DNA of 49,661 bases from Planctomycetaceae bacterium. GTDB taxonomy: Bacteria > Planctomycetota > Planctomycetia > Pirellulales > UBA1268. The stretch covers positions 1 to 49,661 of the forward strand of contig SXWA01000266.1 of NCBI GenBank assembly GCA_005791575.1, written 5' to 3'. This document shows positions 18,725 through 27,763 of this stretch, piece after piece (the stretch's first letter is position 1; each line of letters opens with the position of its first letter). The notes beneath the pieces are model-generated. The model made no database searches. It was not told the DNA's origin and saw only the letters and a list, made by a program, of their open reading frames with translations. Made by a program: the position numbers and the translations under genes.

Positions 18725-20656
18725 ATGACGCGGATCCTCCCGTCCATCATGTCACCGCGGGATCTCGCCGACTTGTCGGTCGAGCAACTGGAGCAACTCG
18801 CCAACGAGATGCGCCGGTCGCTGTGCGAGGTGGCGACCACCCGGACCGCACATTTCGCCTCGAATCTCGGCGTCGTCGAACTCTGCCTGGCGCTCCACAA
18901 GGTGTTCGATTTCAGCCGCGACCGGCTCATCTGGGACACCGGTCACCAGATCTACCCGCACAAGCTGATCACCGGCCGGTTCGCCCGGTTCGCCACGATC
19001 CGCACCCGGGGCGGCCTGATGGGCTACCCCAACCCCGACGAGAGCCCCTACGACCTGTTCATGACCGGCCACGCCGGCTCGAGTGTGTCGACCGCGCTGG
19101 GATTGGCCAGCGGTGACGACCTCTGCGGCCGCGGCGACCGGCGGGCAGTGGCGGTGATCGGCGACGGCGCCCTTCCCTCCGGCATCGTCTTCGAGGCGCT
19201 CAACAACGCCGGCTTCCTCAAGAAGCGCCTGTTGATCATCCTCAACGACAACAAGATGTCGATCTGCCCGCGTGTCGGCGCCCTGGCGGAGTATCTCGAC
19301 GTCATCCGCACCAACCCCTGGTACCGCGGCATCAAGCACCAGGCCGGCGAGATCATCAAGGGCGTGCCGATGGTCGGCGAGTCGGTCGAGCGGATGCTGC
19401 TCAACGTCAAGGATTCCCTCAAAGCCACGCTCCACGGCGGCATGCTCTTCCAGTCACTCGGGGTGCGCTATTTCGGCCCGGTCGACGGCCATTCGCTGCC
19501 GGGCCTGATCCGCTACCTGGAATTGGTGAAGGACGAGGAGGGACCGATCCTCCTCCACGTGCTCACCGAGAAGGGGCACGGCTTCAAGCCGGCGGCCGAC
19601 GACCCGGTGTTCTTCCACACCCCTGCCCCGTTCGAGTGCGACGACGACGATTGCGTGATCGCCATCAAGAAGTCGTCGGCCCGCACCTACACAGACGTCG
19701 CCAGCGAGTCGATCGGCCGCGCGATGCGCCGTGACCCGAGCGTGACGGTGATCACGGCGGCGATGTGCCAGGGCAACAAGCTGGAACCGGTGCGGGGGGA
19801 GTTTCCCGACCGGTTCTTCGATGTCGGCATCTGCGAATCCCACGCGGTGGCGTTCGCGGCCGGCCAGGCGAAGGTCGGCTGCCGGCCGATCGTCGACATC
19901 TACAGCACGTTCCTCCAGCGGTCGTACGACCAGATCTTCCAGGAGGTGAGTCTGCAGAACCTGCCGGTGGTCTTCATGCTCGACCGCGCCGGCCTCACCG
20001 GGCCCGACGGCCCCACGCACCACGGCTCCTACGATCTCGGCTACCTCCGTTTGTTCCCCAATTTGGCCGTGCTCGCCCCCGGCGACGAGCATGATCTGGC
20101 GGCGATGCTCGACTGGGCCCTCACGCAGCCCGGCCCGGTGGCGATCCGCTATCCCAAGGCGGTGGTCGACCTCCATCCCGGCCAGCGGCCACCCATCGAG
20201 ATGGGTATGGCCGAGATGATGCGCGGCGGCAACGACGGCCTGATCGTCGCCTGCGGCACCCAGCTCGGGGCGAGCCTCGCCGCCGCCAAGACCCTCGCCG
20301 ACGAGGGCCTCGACGTGGCGGTCATCAATGCCCGATTCGTGAAGCCGCTCGATCCGCGGATCGTGGAACGGATCGAGGCGGCTCCCTGGGTGGTGACGGT
20401 CGAGGAGAATGCCCTGCCCACCGGTTTCGGCAGCGCCGTGCTCGAGGCGTGTGCCGACGCCCGTATGGCCGAACACCGCAGCCCGATGCCGCCGCTCGTC
20501 CGCCTCGGCCTGCCGGACAGGTTCGTGGAACACGGCGAACGGGGCGAACTCCTCGCCGAGATCAGCCTCGACGCCGCCGGCATCGCCGCCGCCTGCCGTT
20601 CGCTGGCCTCACGCCAGCCCCTGTCGGTCACCGTTGGCCAGACGGCGAACCGCTGA
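18725..20656 (+). CDS. dxs: 1-deoxy-D-xylulose-5-phosphate synthase
   Basis: IWDTGHQIYPHKLITGR, TGHAGSSVSTALGLA, ILNDNKMSI, ICESHAVAFAAG, DRAGLTGPDGPTHHG. Confidence 0.95.
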   Translation: MTRILPSIMSPRDLADLSVEQLEQLANEMRRSLCEVATTRTAHFASNLGVVELCLALHKVFDFSRDRLIWDTGHQIYPHKLITGRFARFATIRTRGGLMGYPNPDESPYDLFMTGHAGSSVSTALGLASGDDLCGRGDRRAVAVIGDGALPSGIVFEALNNAGFLKKRLLIILNDNKMSICPRVGALAEYLDVIRTNPWYRGIKHQAGEIIKGVPMVGESVERMLLNVKDSLKATLHGGMLFQSLGVRYFGPVDGHSLPGLIRYLELVKDEEGPILLHVLTEKGHGFKPAADDPVFFHTPAPFECDDDDCVIAIKKSSARTYTDVASESIGRAMRRDPSVTVITAAMCQGNKLEPVRGEFPDRFFDVGICESHAVAFAAGQAKVGCRPIVDIYSTFLQRSYDQIFQEVSLQNLPVVFMLDRAGLTGPDGPTHHGSYDLGYLRLFPNLAVLAPGDEHDLAAMLDWALTQPGPVAIRYPKAVVDLHPGQRPPIEMGMAEMMRGGNDGLIVACGTQLGASLAAAKTLADEGLDVAVINARFVKPLDPRIVERIEAAPWVVTVEENALPTGFGSAVLEACADARMAEHRSPMPPLVRLGLPDRFVEHGERGELLAEISLDAAGIAAACRSLASRQPLSVTVGQTANR

Positions 20657-20675
20657 CCTTCCCGCGGAGTCCCCG

Positions 20676-21626
20676 ATGCCATCGCCCTGTCGGCTGCGCC
20701 CCGACCGGACCGCACCCGCCGACCTCGGCATCGCGATCGTCGGATCGTCCGCCCTGGAGCCGATCGCCGCGGAGGCGGCCCGGCTGGCGACCCGGCTGGC
20801 GGGCCGCGGACACCGCGTGTGGACTGCCGAGGTGCCACGGCGCGATGCGGCGGACGGGACGCCCGTGCCCGACGACGCACCCGTGCTTCCGGGCGCCGAC
20901 CTCGTGATCGTGCTCGGCGGGGACGGCACGATCCTCCACACCGCGCGGTGGATGGCCTACCACCAGGTGCCCGTGCTCGGGGTCAACCTCGGCACGCTCG
21001 GCTTCCTTGCAGACCACCCGCGGGAAGAGATCGACGCGGCGATCACCGACATCGAAGCCGGGCGATTCCGTCTCGTCGATCACATGCTCTTCGAGTGCCA
21101 GGTGCTCCGTGGCGGCACGACGGTGTGCCGGGAACTGGGGATGAACGACGTCTCCGTCCTCGCCGGACCACCGTTTTCGATGATCGAGATCCGGCTCCAC
21201 GTGGACGGTGAATTCGCGACCACCTACCGGGGCGACGGCCTGATCGTCAGCACGCCGGTGGGATCGACCGCCTACAACCTTTCCGCCGGCGGCCCGATCG
21301 TCCGCAAGGATCTCGACGCCTTCATCTTCACGCCGCTCAATCCCCATGCGCTCACCAACCGTCCGGTGGTCGATTCCGCCGAGCGCACCTACGACCTGTT
21401 CGTCCCCCGGCCGAACGCCGGCTCGGCCTGCGTGGTCGATGGCCGGATGATGATGGCGCTCATGGAGGGGGATTGCGTGGCGGTGCGGCGTGCGACACCG
21501 CGATTCACGCTCGTCGAAACCAGCCACCACGGCTACTATCGAACCCTGCGGGACAAGCTCCACTGGGGGGGCGGATTCCAACCCACCGGCCCACAGACCA
21601 CCCGCGGGGGACCTTCGACATGCTGA
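20676..21626 (+). CDS. nadK: NAD(+)/NADH kinase
   Basis: VIVLGGDGTILHTAR, GVNLGTLGFLAD, GDGLIVSTPVGSTAYNLSAGGPIV. Confidence 0.95.
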   Translation: MPSPCRLRPDRTAPADLGIAIVGSSALEPIAAEAARLATRLAGRGHRVWTAEVPRRDAADGTPVPDDAPVLPGADLVIVLGGDGTILHTARWMAYHQVPVLGVNLGTLGFLADHPREEIDAAITDIEAGRFRLVDHMLFECQVLRGGTTVCRELGMNDVSVLAGPPFSMIEIRLHVDGEFATTYRGDGLIVSTPVGSTAYNLSAGGPIVRKDLDAFIFTPLNPHALTNRPVVDSAERTYDLFVPRPNAGSACVVDGRMMMALMEGDCVAVRRATPRFTLVETSHHGYYRTLRDKLHWGGGFQPTGPQTTRGGPSTC

Positions 21627-22465
21627 TCCGACCTGCCGGTGTCGGTGGCGTGCTGACCGCGATGCTGCTGGGTGGAGGAGTGCTCGCTGCGGCCGGGGCC
21701 GAGCCGGTCCGGCTCGAATACCGCTTCCGCCAGGGGGAGGAGATCCCGATGGCGGTGGCCCACCGGGCCCTCACCGAGACGACCGTGGCCGGCACGCGGC
21801 AGACGGTCGAAACCGCCACCGATTCGACGCGCCGCTGGAAGGTCATGGCGGTCGATGCGGCCGGTCGGGCGACGATCGAGAGCTCCGTGCACGATGTGAC
21901 GATGACGTCGCGGACGAGCGACCGCGGCGAGGTTCGTTGGAGCAGCCGCGACTCCGCCCCACCGCCGCCGGGCTACGAAACCCTGCCGGAGAGCCTCGGT
22001 GTGCCCCTGTCGCGGCTGGTGATCGACCAGGCCGGGCGGGTGATCGAGCGCCGTGATCTCCGCCCGCAGCCCCCACCCGCCACCGGCGATCTGATGGTGG
22101 TGCCGCTGCCGGATGGTGCCGTCGCCGTGGGGGCGGAGTGGACGGTGCCTCAGGAAGTGGTGATCGAGGTCCCGGGGGGACCGCGGCGGGCCTTCCGCAC
22201 GCGGCTCCGCTACCGCCTCGACGACCTCCGCGACGGGATCGCGACCATCCATGTCGACACCACCGTCCTCACCCCCGTCGATGATGCGCGGCTCGAGGCC
22301 CGGCTGCTCGAACGGATCTGGGACGGCACGATCCGCTTCGACGTCGAACGCGGTCGGGTGGTCAGCCGCGCCACCGGCATCGACCGGCGTGTGGTGGGAT
22401 TCAGTGGCGCGGAGTCGAGCCTTCGCTACAAAGCCAGCCTCGAGGAACGGCTCGCGCCGCAATGA
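21620..22465 (+). CDS. Hypothetical secreted protein
   Basis: Signal-peptide-like N-terminus GGVLTAMLLGGGVLAAAGA; start overlaps the nadK stop. Confidence 0.7.
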   Translation: MLIRPAGVGGVLTAMLLGGGVLAAAGAEPVRLEYRFRQGEEIPMAVAHRALTETTVAGTRQTVETATDSTRRWKVMAVDAAGRATIESSVHDVTMTSRTSDRGEVRWSSRDSAPPPPGYETLPESLGVPLSRLVIDQAGRVIERRDLRPQPPPATGDLMVVPLPDGAVAVGAEWTVPQEVVIEVPGGPRRAFRTRLRYRLDDLRDGIATIHVDTTVLTPVDDARLEARLLERIWDGTIRFDVERGRVVSRATGIDRRVVGFSGAESSLRYKASLEERLAPQ

Positions 22466-22486
22466 TTGCGGATCGGATTCGCGGCC

Positions 22487-22574
22487 GTTTCCTGACCGAC
22501 TGCGCTGGGTTTCCTGACCGACTGCGCTGGGTTTCCTGACCGACTGCGCTGGGTTTCCTGACCGACTGCACGGT
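22487..22574 (+). repeat. 22-bp tandem repeat x4 (GTTTCCTGACCGACTGCGCTGG)
   Basis: Three perfect copies plus one degenerate copy, read directly. Confidence 0.97.
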
Positions 22575-22600
22575 TGACAGGCACGTCGCCGTGTGATAAT
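22574..22600 (+). promoter_or_regulatory. Sigma70-type extended -10 promoter upstream of the rbfA leader
   Basis: TTGACA (22574-22579), 15-nt spacer, TGT-GATAAT (22592-22600). Confidence 0.6.
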
Positions 22601-22608
22601 CACCTGGA

Positions 22609-22639
22609 AGACGGAATCCCATCAGGGATTGAACCGTCT
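22609..22639 (+). promoter_or_regulatory. 5'-UTR hairpin AGACGG-AATCCC-ATCA-GGGATT-gaa-CCGTCT
   Basis: 12 paired positions with a 3-nt bulge, placed just downstream of the predicted -10. Confidence 0.6.
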
Positions 22640-22672
22640 CTGTTGTTTCTCTCGTCCGGCAGGAGGTTAGCC

Positions 22673-22729
22673 ATGCACCCGTTCATTCGGATTGCTGTTG
22701 CGACTGCCCTGCCGCTGGTCGCGGCCTGA
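22673..22729 (+). CDS. Putative 18-aa leader peptide MHPFIRIAVATALPLVAA
   Basis: ATG preceded by AGGAGG at suitable spacing; stop codon embedded in a small hairpin GAGCC-AGTC-GGCTC. Confidence 0.4.
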   Translation: MHPFIRIAVATALPLVAA

Positions 22730-22925
22730 GCCAGTCGGCTCCGTCGGCCACGGGCGCTCCCGTCTCCCTGACGGGCTGACGCGCCCGTTCCCGCCCTCGG
22801 CCCCCCCGCCCGTCCGGGGCCCTGTCGTGCCCGTCCGGTTCCGCCACACGCGGACCGGCGCAGTCGGCGCATGCCTTCATCCCTCCATCCGCCGTGCTTT
22901 CCCCACCCTTTTTCCCGGAACCATC

Positions 22926-23327
22926 ATGGCCACCCGCCGTCGCTCCTTCGATCGTCGCCATCTCCACGAACAGGATGGTGATGAACACCCCAGTCGCCCC
23001 GGTCCCACCGCGCACCGCAAGGACCTGCAACTCTGTCGCCAGGTGGCGGAACGGTTGCAACTCACCCTCGGTGATTGCGGTGACGACCTGCTCCGCGATC
23101 TCCACGTGGTGCAGGTCGTGCCCGCCCCCGATGCCACACAACTCCTCGTGATCGTCGGCCCTGGTCCCGGCGAGTCGGGCGCCGATCCGCACGAGGTCGT
23201 CGCCCGCCTCAAAGCGCGGGCGGGGGCGCTGCGCGCCGAGGTCGCGCGGGCGATCACGCGCACGCGTGCGCCGGCCCTCCTCTTCGACTGTGCCATCCCG
23301 ACCCCACGCGTGGAGGACGACCGATGA
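22926..23327 (+). CDS. rbfA: Ribosome-binding factor A-like protein
   Basis: KDLQLCRQVAERLQLTLGDCGDDLLRDLHVVQVVPAPDATQLLVIV; RTRAPALLFDCAI. Confidence 0.75.
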   Translation: MATRRRSFDRRHLHEQDGDEHPSRPGPTAHRKDLQLCRQVAERLQLTLGDCGDDLLRDLHVVQVVPAPDATQLLVIVGPGPGESGADPHEVVARLKARAGALRAEVARAITRTRAPALLFDCAIPTPRVEDDR

Positions 23328-24487
23328 ATGCCGACGAACCGGCGGTCGAACCCTGCATGTGGCTCGTCGCCCCCCTTCCCGGCGACGTCCGGCGCTCGCT
23401 CGACAGGCTGGCACGTGCCCCAGGCGTGCGGCACCTCGCCGTCATGCCCGACGTGCATCTGTCGCGCGAGGTGTGCGTCGGTGTCGCGCTCGGGACCGAC
23501 GGGCTCGCCTACCCCGCAGCCGTCGGTGGCGACATCGGGTGCGGCATGGCCGCCCTCCGCTGCACCGGCTCCGCCGCCGCGCTGGCCGACCCCCACGCGG
23601 CCGCGGAGATCCTCCGTCGCCTCCGCCAGGCCGTGCCCGCGCTCAAACGGCGCGGTGCGGCCACCGGAGAGCCGGCTGGTGATCCTCCCGATCCCGGCCT
23701 GCTCTCAGCCGCGGTGCTCGAGCGAACGGCCCGTCGCGACGGCGTGTGGCAGCTCGGCACGCTGGGGCGGGGAAACCACTTCCTCGAAATCCAGGCCGAC
23801 CAAGCCGGGGCGCTGTGGATCATGGTCCACAGCGGCTCCCGGGGCATCGGCGCGGCGATCGCCGCCGGGCACCGCCGCGCCGCCGATCGGCCCGCTGCCG
23901 GCACATCGACCGCTGCGGAGCTCGGGGCGCTCGACGTGGCGACAGCCGCCGGCCGTGACTACCTCGCCGATGTCGGCTGGGCCCGCGCCTGGGCGCGGGC
24001 GAATCGGGCACGCATCGTCGGCGCGACGGTGGAGGTGCTCCGCGCGGTGTGTGGGGTCGATGCCGACTGGGCCACGCTCGTCGACTGCGATCACAACCAC
24101 GTGCGTGAGGAACGGCACGCCGACCGGAACCTGCTCGTGCACCGCAAGGGGGCGTTGCCGGCCGCCGCTGGCGAGCCGGGGCTCGTGCCCGGCTCGATGG
24201 GCACCGCGAGCTTCCACACGGTGGGCCGCGGCTGCCCCGCGGCGCTGGCCTCGAGCTCGCACGGCGCGGGGCGTGCCCTGCCCCGGGGCGAAGCGGCGCA
24301 GCGCATCGACGCGCGCCGTGTCGTCCGGGAGATGCACGGCGTGTGGTTCGATACGCGGCGTGCCGGCCTGCTCCGCGACGAGGCGCCGTCGGCGTACAAG
24401 GACATCCGTGCAGTGATGCGCGTGCAGCGCGAGCTCACGGCGATCGAGCGCGAACTCCGCCCCCTGCTCTCCTACAAGGCGGTCTGA
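23324..24487 (+). CDS. rtcB: RtcB-family RNA ligase
   Basis: MPDVHLSREVCVGVALGTDG, GGDIGCGMAA, GRGNHFLEIQ, VHSGSRGIG, LVHRKGALPA, VPGSMGTASFH; 4-nt overlap with rbfA. Confidence 0.9.
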   Translation: MNADEPAVEPCMWLVAPLPGDVRRSLDRLARAPGVRHLAVMPDVHLSREVCVGVALGTDGLAYPAAVGGDIGCGMAALRCTGSAAALADPHAAAEILRRLRQAVPALKRRGAATGEPAGDPPDPGLLSAAVLERTARRDGVWQLGTLGRGNHFLEIQADQAGALWIMVHSGSRGIGAAIAAGHRRAADRPAAGTSTAAELGALDVATAAGRDYLADVGWARAWARANRARIVGATVEVLRAVCGVDADWATLVDCDHNHVREERHADRNLLVHRKGALPAAAGEPGLVPGSMGTASFHTVGRGCPAALASSSHGAGRALPRGEAAQRIDARRVVREMHGVWFDTRRAGLLRDEAPSAYKDIRAVMRVQRELTAIERELRPLLSYKAV

Positions 24488-24506
24488 CCACGGCAAGGCT
24501 CCGCGG

Positions 24507-26174
24507 TCACCCGCCGAGCAGCACCTCTTCGACACGCCCGATGGCGTCGGCGATCCGCCAGGTGGCGTCGGCGAGGACGATCGGACGATCGGCGGCAAGC
24601 CAGCCGGCGACCGTCTTCTGCGCCGAGAGCACGGTGGAGTGGCTGCGGCGCCCGAAGTAGTCGCCGATCTCCGTCAACGCAGCCGCGGTGTGGCGCCGCG
24701 CGAGGAACATGGCGAGCATCCGGGGATGATTCACGGCCCGCCCCCGGGAACGGGCCTGCAGGGTTCCGGGCGTCAGGCCCAGGCCGGTGCAGACCGCGCG
24801 ATCGACGTCGGCCAAACGGATGCCCCGTCCACAGGACCGCACCAGATCGGCGAGGGCCTCCTCGGCGAGGCCGAGCGTGATCGGCACACCGAGCATCAGG
24901 CTGGTGGCCTCGAGGCGGTTGACCGCACCGGCGAGTTCGCGCGGATGGCGCACGAGGCGTGAGGCGACGAATGCCACCACCTCCGGCGGCAGGTCGATCC
25001 CGCGCCGCCGCGCCATCGATCCCACGATCCCCACCCGCAACTCCTCGTCGGCCGGAAGGAGCCGCGCCGTCATACCGCCGCGGAGCCGCGCGAGCAGATC
25101 GGGGCCCAGTTCGACGATCGTATCGACGTCGCGGTCGGCCGCGAGCACCACCTGCCGGCCGCGGCGCAACACCGCCTCGACGGTGTGGAGCAGCTCCGTC
25201 ACGGTGACTCGGGCGTTGCGCCCGGCGAAGAACTGGAGGTCGTCAACGACCAGCAGGTCGGCCCCTCGGCACCCACGGCGGAACGATGCCGCTCCACCTC
25301 CGTGGAGCGACTGGAGGAATGCGGTGGTGAACTGCTCGGCACTGAAGAAAGCGACCCCGCCAGCTCCGCGGCGGTCACGGACGCGTTGGACGAGTCCTTC
25401 CAGCAGATGGGTTTTCCCGCATCCGCCCGGACCGACGATCACCAAGGGGGAAACCTGACCGGGGCGTTCGAGCGCCATCTCGATCGCGGTGCAGGCCATG
25501 CGAGTGCCGGCCCCCACGACGAAGTCGTCGAGCCGCATCGGGGGGCGGGTCCCGACCCGCGGCACCGAGCCCACGGGATGCGGGGTGCCGGAGGCCGCTT
25601 CGGCAGCAACGACCGCTGGAACAGTCGCGCGCAAGCCGCCCGTCGAAGCCGCCGATGCGGGGCCGATCATCGACTGGGCCAGCCCCGCGGTCGGGACACT
25701 CAAGCCCGTGTCAGCCGTGACGATGGGGCCCGTGCCGCCGGCGGGCCGGGGGGGCATGTCCGCCGGACGGTCACCCGGTGGCGTGCCGGGGGTTCCCGAT
25801 TCCGCCACGCGCCCGCCACCATCGGCGGGCTCCGTGGCCCGGAGCCAGCAGACACCGGTGATCGTGCCACATGCTTCCCGCGCCGCGGCGACGATGTCTG
25901 ACTGGAAGCTACGTTGCAGCCATTCGAGGGCGAATGCCCCCTGGACCACGACCCGCACCTCGGTGCCCGCTGCTCCGCCGTCGTGGACCTCGACCGCAGC
26001 ACCTTCGGCGAACCACAAGTCGAACCGCTGGGCGCCGATCCGATCGCGGAGAACCCCCTCGAGCCGCTGGGAGAGCTCGCTCGACCGGCGGGCTTCGCCC
26101 GACCGATGACCCACCTGCACGGTCGAACAGCCGGCCGGTGATGACGCAGGAGCGTGTCTGGCAGTCCGTGCCAT
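24507..26174 (-). CDS. dnaA: Chromosomal replication initiator protein DnaA
   Basis: GPGGCGKTHLLEGL, ADLLVVDDLQFFAG, domain IV ARRHTAAALTEIGDYFGRRSHSTVLSAQKTV. Confidence 0.93.
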   Translation of the reverse strand: MARTARHAPASSPAGCSTVQVGHRSGEARRSSELSQRLEGVLRDRIGAQRFDLWFAEGAAVEVHDGGAAGTEVRVVVQGAFALEWLQRSFQSDIVAAAREACGTITGVCWLRATEPADGGGRVAESGTPGTPPGDRPADMPPRPAGGTGPIVTADTGLSVPTAGLAQSMIGPASAASTGGLRATVPAVVAAEAASGTPHPVGSVPRVGTRPPMRLDDFVVGAGTRMACTAIEMALERPGQVSPLVIVGPGGCGKTHLLEGLVQRVRDRRGAGGVAFFSAEQFTTAFLQSLHGGGAASFRRGCRGADLLVVDDLQFFAGRNARVTVTELLHTVEAVLRRGRQVVLAADRDVDTIVELGPDLLARLRGGMTARLLPADEELRVGIVGSMARRRGIDLPPEVVAFVASRLVRHPRELAGAVNRLEATSLMLGVPITLGLAEEALADLVRSCGRGIRLADVDRAVCTGLGLTPGTLQARSRGRAVNHPRMLAMFLARRHTAAALTEIGDYFGRRSHSTVLSAQKTVAGWLAADRPIVLADATWRIADAIGRVEEVLLGG

Positions 26175-26262
26175 GGCGTCATTCCGAATGGGCCACCCGC
26201 GCATCCATCTGGCAGGTGCTGCAACCGGCGGAACAGGATCCATCCGGCAGCGAACGAGGCGG

Positions 26263-26290
26263 AGTATAGGGGGGCATGAAGTGCTGTCAA
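26263..26290 (-). promoter_or_regulatory. Predicted sigma70 promoter for dnaA
   Basis: On the minus strand TTGACA (26285-26290), 16-nt spacer, TATACT (26263-26268). Confidence 0.65.
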
Positions 26291-26302
26291 TTCATGACAG
26301 CA
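26282..26302. promoter_or_regulatory. Perfect 8-5-8 inverted repeat TGCTGTCA-ATTCA-TGACAGCA (candidate operator)
   Basis: Read directly; one arm overlaps the predicted dnaA -35. Confidence 0.7.
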
Positions 26303-26408
26303 TCCGCTCGGCTTCACGACAAAAAACCGTGGCGCGCTGGCATTCGAGCCCGCACCACCAGCGTCCTATACTCGCCGCCACGCACAACCCCTGCGAGGGA
26401 GATCGCTG

Positions 26409-27677
26409 ATGAATGGGCACTCGTCGGCTGGCTGGTGGATGGGACGTGGCCGCAGCGAGCGATTCGCCCCCGGCGGCGAGCGTGCCGTGCGATGTCGACG
26501 GGGCGGCGCCGTGCCGCTGATCGCGGCCCTGCTTGCAGCTGTCCTGCTGGGGTGCCTTCCGCTCGAACAGGTGGCGCTGGCTGACGAAGCCGCACCATTC
26601 GTTCCCGGCGAGATTTCGATCGGCGAACCGCTGCCGCTGCCGGCCCGCGGTGCTGCCACCCCGGCGACACCACCATTCGCTCCCGCGGCGCCGTTTTCCA
26701 CTCCCGCCGCTCCCACCGCCCCCACTGCTCCCGCGGAGCCCGTAATGCCCGCGCGAAACGCGCCGCCAGCGGCGGCGGGATGGTTCGGGTGGACCCTCGA
26801 CGACAGTGTCGTCACTGGCCGGTTGGTTGTGGCCGAGGTCACGGCCGACGGCCCTGCAGCCCGGGCCGGAGTCCGCCCGCAGGACATCCTCCTCGCGATC
26901 GACGGGCATCGCCTGTCATCGGCCGACGAAATTGCAGCCGCTCTCGCCGCAATTCCCGCCGGGCGCGCGGTCCCGGCTTCGGTGGCGCGGGCCAGTGGCA
27001 TCGAGGAAGTGGTGATCACGCCGCAGATGCGGCCCAAACCTGGCGCGACGGGGCGTGTCGCTGCCGTGAGGGAAGCCCCGACCGGTGCCGTGACCCAAGC
27101 GGCCGATTGGCAGCCCCTGAGTGGTGCAGCCGCGATCAAGGACACGCCTGCCGCGGACGGGAGCCGTTCCGTACTCGCCCCTCCGTCGAGCCCCCTCCGC
27201 CGGTCACCCCCCCCCAGCCTGCCGTCCGCCGCGGCCCCCGCCACGGCGCCGGCGCTCGCCTCCAGCCCGATGGCGCCGCCCCGTCGCCTCGATGCGGGCG
27301 GCCCCGTGGGGGGGCGTCCGGCCCTCGGCGTGCGAACGCTGCCCGTCGATCAGGCCACGCAGTCAAGGTTCGCGCTGCCCCATGCCTCCGGGGCCCTCGT
27401 GATCGGCGTGATCCATGAACTTCCCGCGGCGCGGGCCGGCGTCCCTCCTGGAGCGGTCATCGTGGCCCTCGACGAGCGACCGGTCGAATCGCCCGAGGAC
27501 CTGTCCCGGCTCGTCGCCGACGGGCCGGTGGGGACGCCGCTGACTGTGCGATACGTCCTGCCGGGCGGTCGCACCCAGGAGGCGGAGGTGGCGCTGGAAC
27601 GGCTGGCACCGGCGATCGAACGGGCGTTGGCCCAGCCGGCGACGCTCGTGCCGGCACCGTCCACTGCCGATGAGTGA
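26409..27677 (+). CDS. Secreted protein with two PDZ-like domains
   Basis: VVAEVTADGPAARAGVRPQDILLAIDGHRLSSADEI and GVIHELPAARAGVPPGAVIVALDERPVESPEDL; N-terminal hydrophobic signal. Confidence 0.85.
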   Translation: MNGHSSAGWWMGRGRSERFAPGGERAVRCRRGGAVPLIAALLAAVLLGCLPLEQVALADEAAPFVPGEISIGEPLPLPARGAATPATPPFAPAAPFSTPAAPTAPTAPAEPVMPARNAPPAAAGWFGWTLDDSVVTGRLVVAEVTADGPAARAGVRPQDILLAIDGHRLSSADEIAAALAAIPAGRAVPASVARASGIEEVVITPQMRPKPGATGRVAAVREAPTGAVTQAADWQPLSGAAAIKDTPAADGSRSVLAPPSSPLRRSPPPSLPSAAAPATAPALASSPMAPPRRLDAGGPVGGRPALGVRTLPVDQATQSRFALPHASGALVIGVIHELPAARAGVPPGAVIVALDERPVESPEDLSRLVADGPVGTPLTVRYVLPGGRTQEAEVALERLAPAIERALAQPATLVPAPSTADE

Positions 27678-27763
27678 CACGGCGGGCAACGACTCGGCAT
27701 CGGTGGCGTTGCGCGGAGCGCTGCGATCCGACCGGGCCGACTGACCGCTCGCGCTTCAGCCGG

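Noticed and set aside
22487-22574. CRISPR array
   Set aside because: Units are directly adjacent with no unique spacers and there are no cas genes; same for 9836-9892, 3883-3936 and 39037-39090.
24487-26409. Replication origin around dnaA
   Set aside because: No dnaN, no cluster of DnaA boxes and no clear AT-rich unwinding region were seen.
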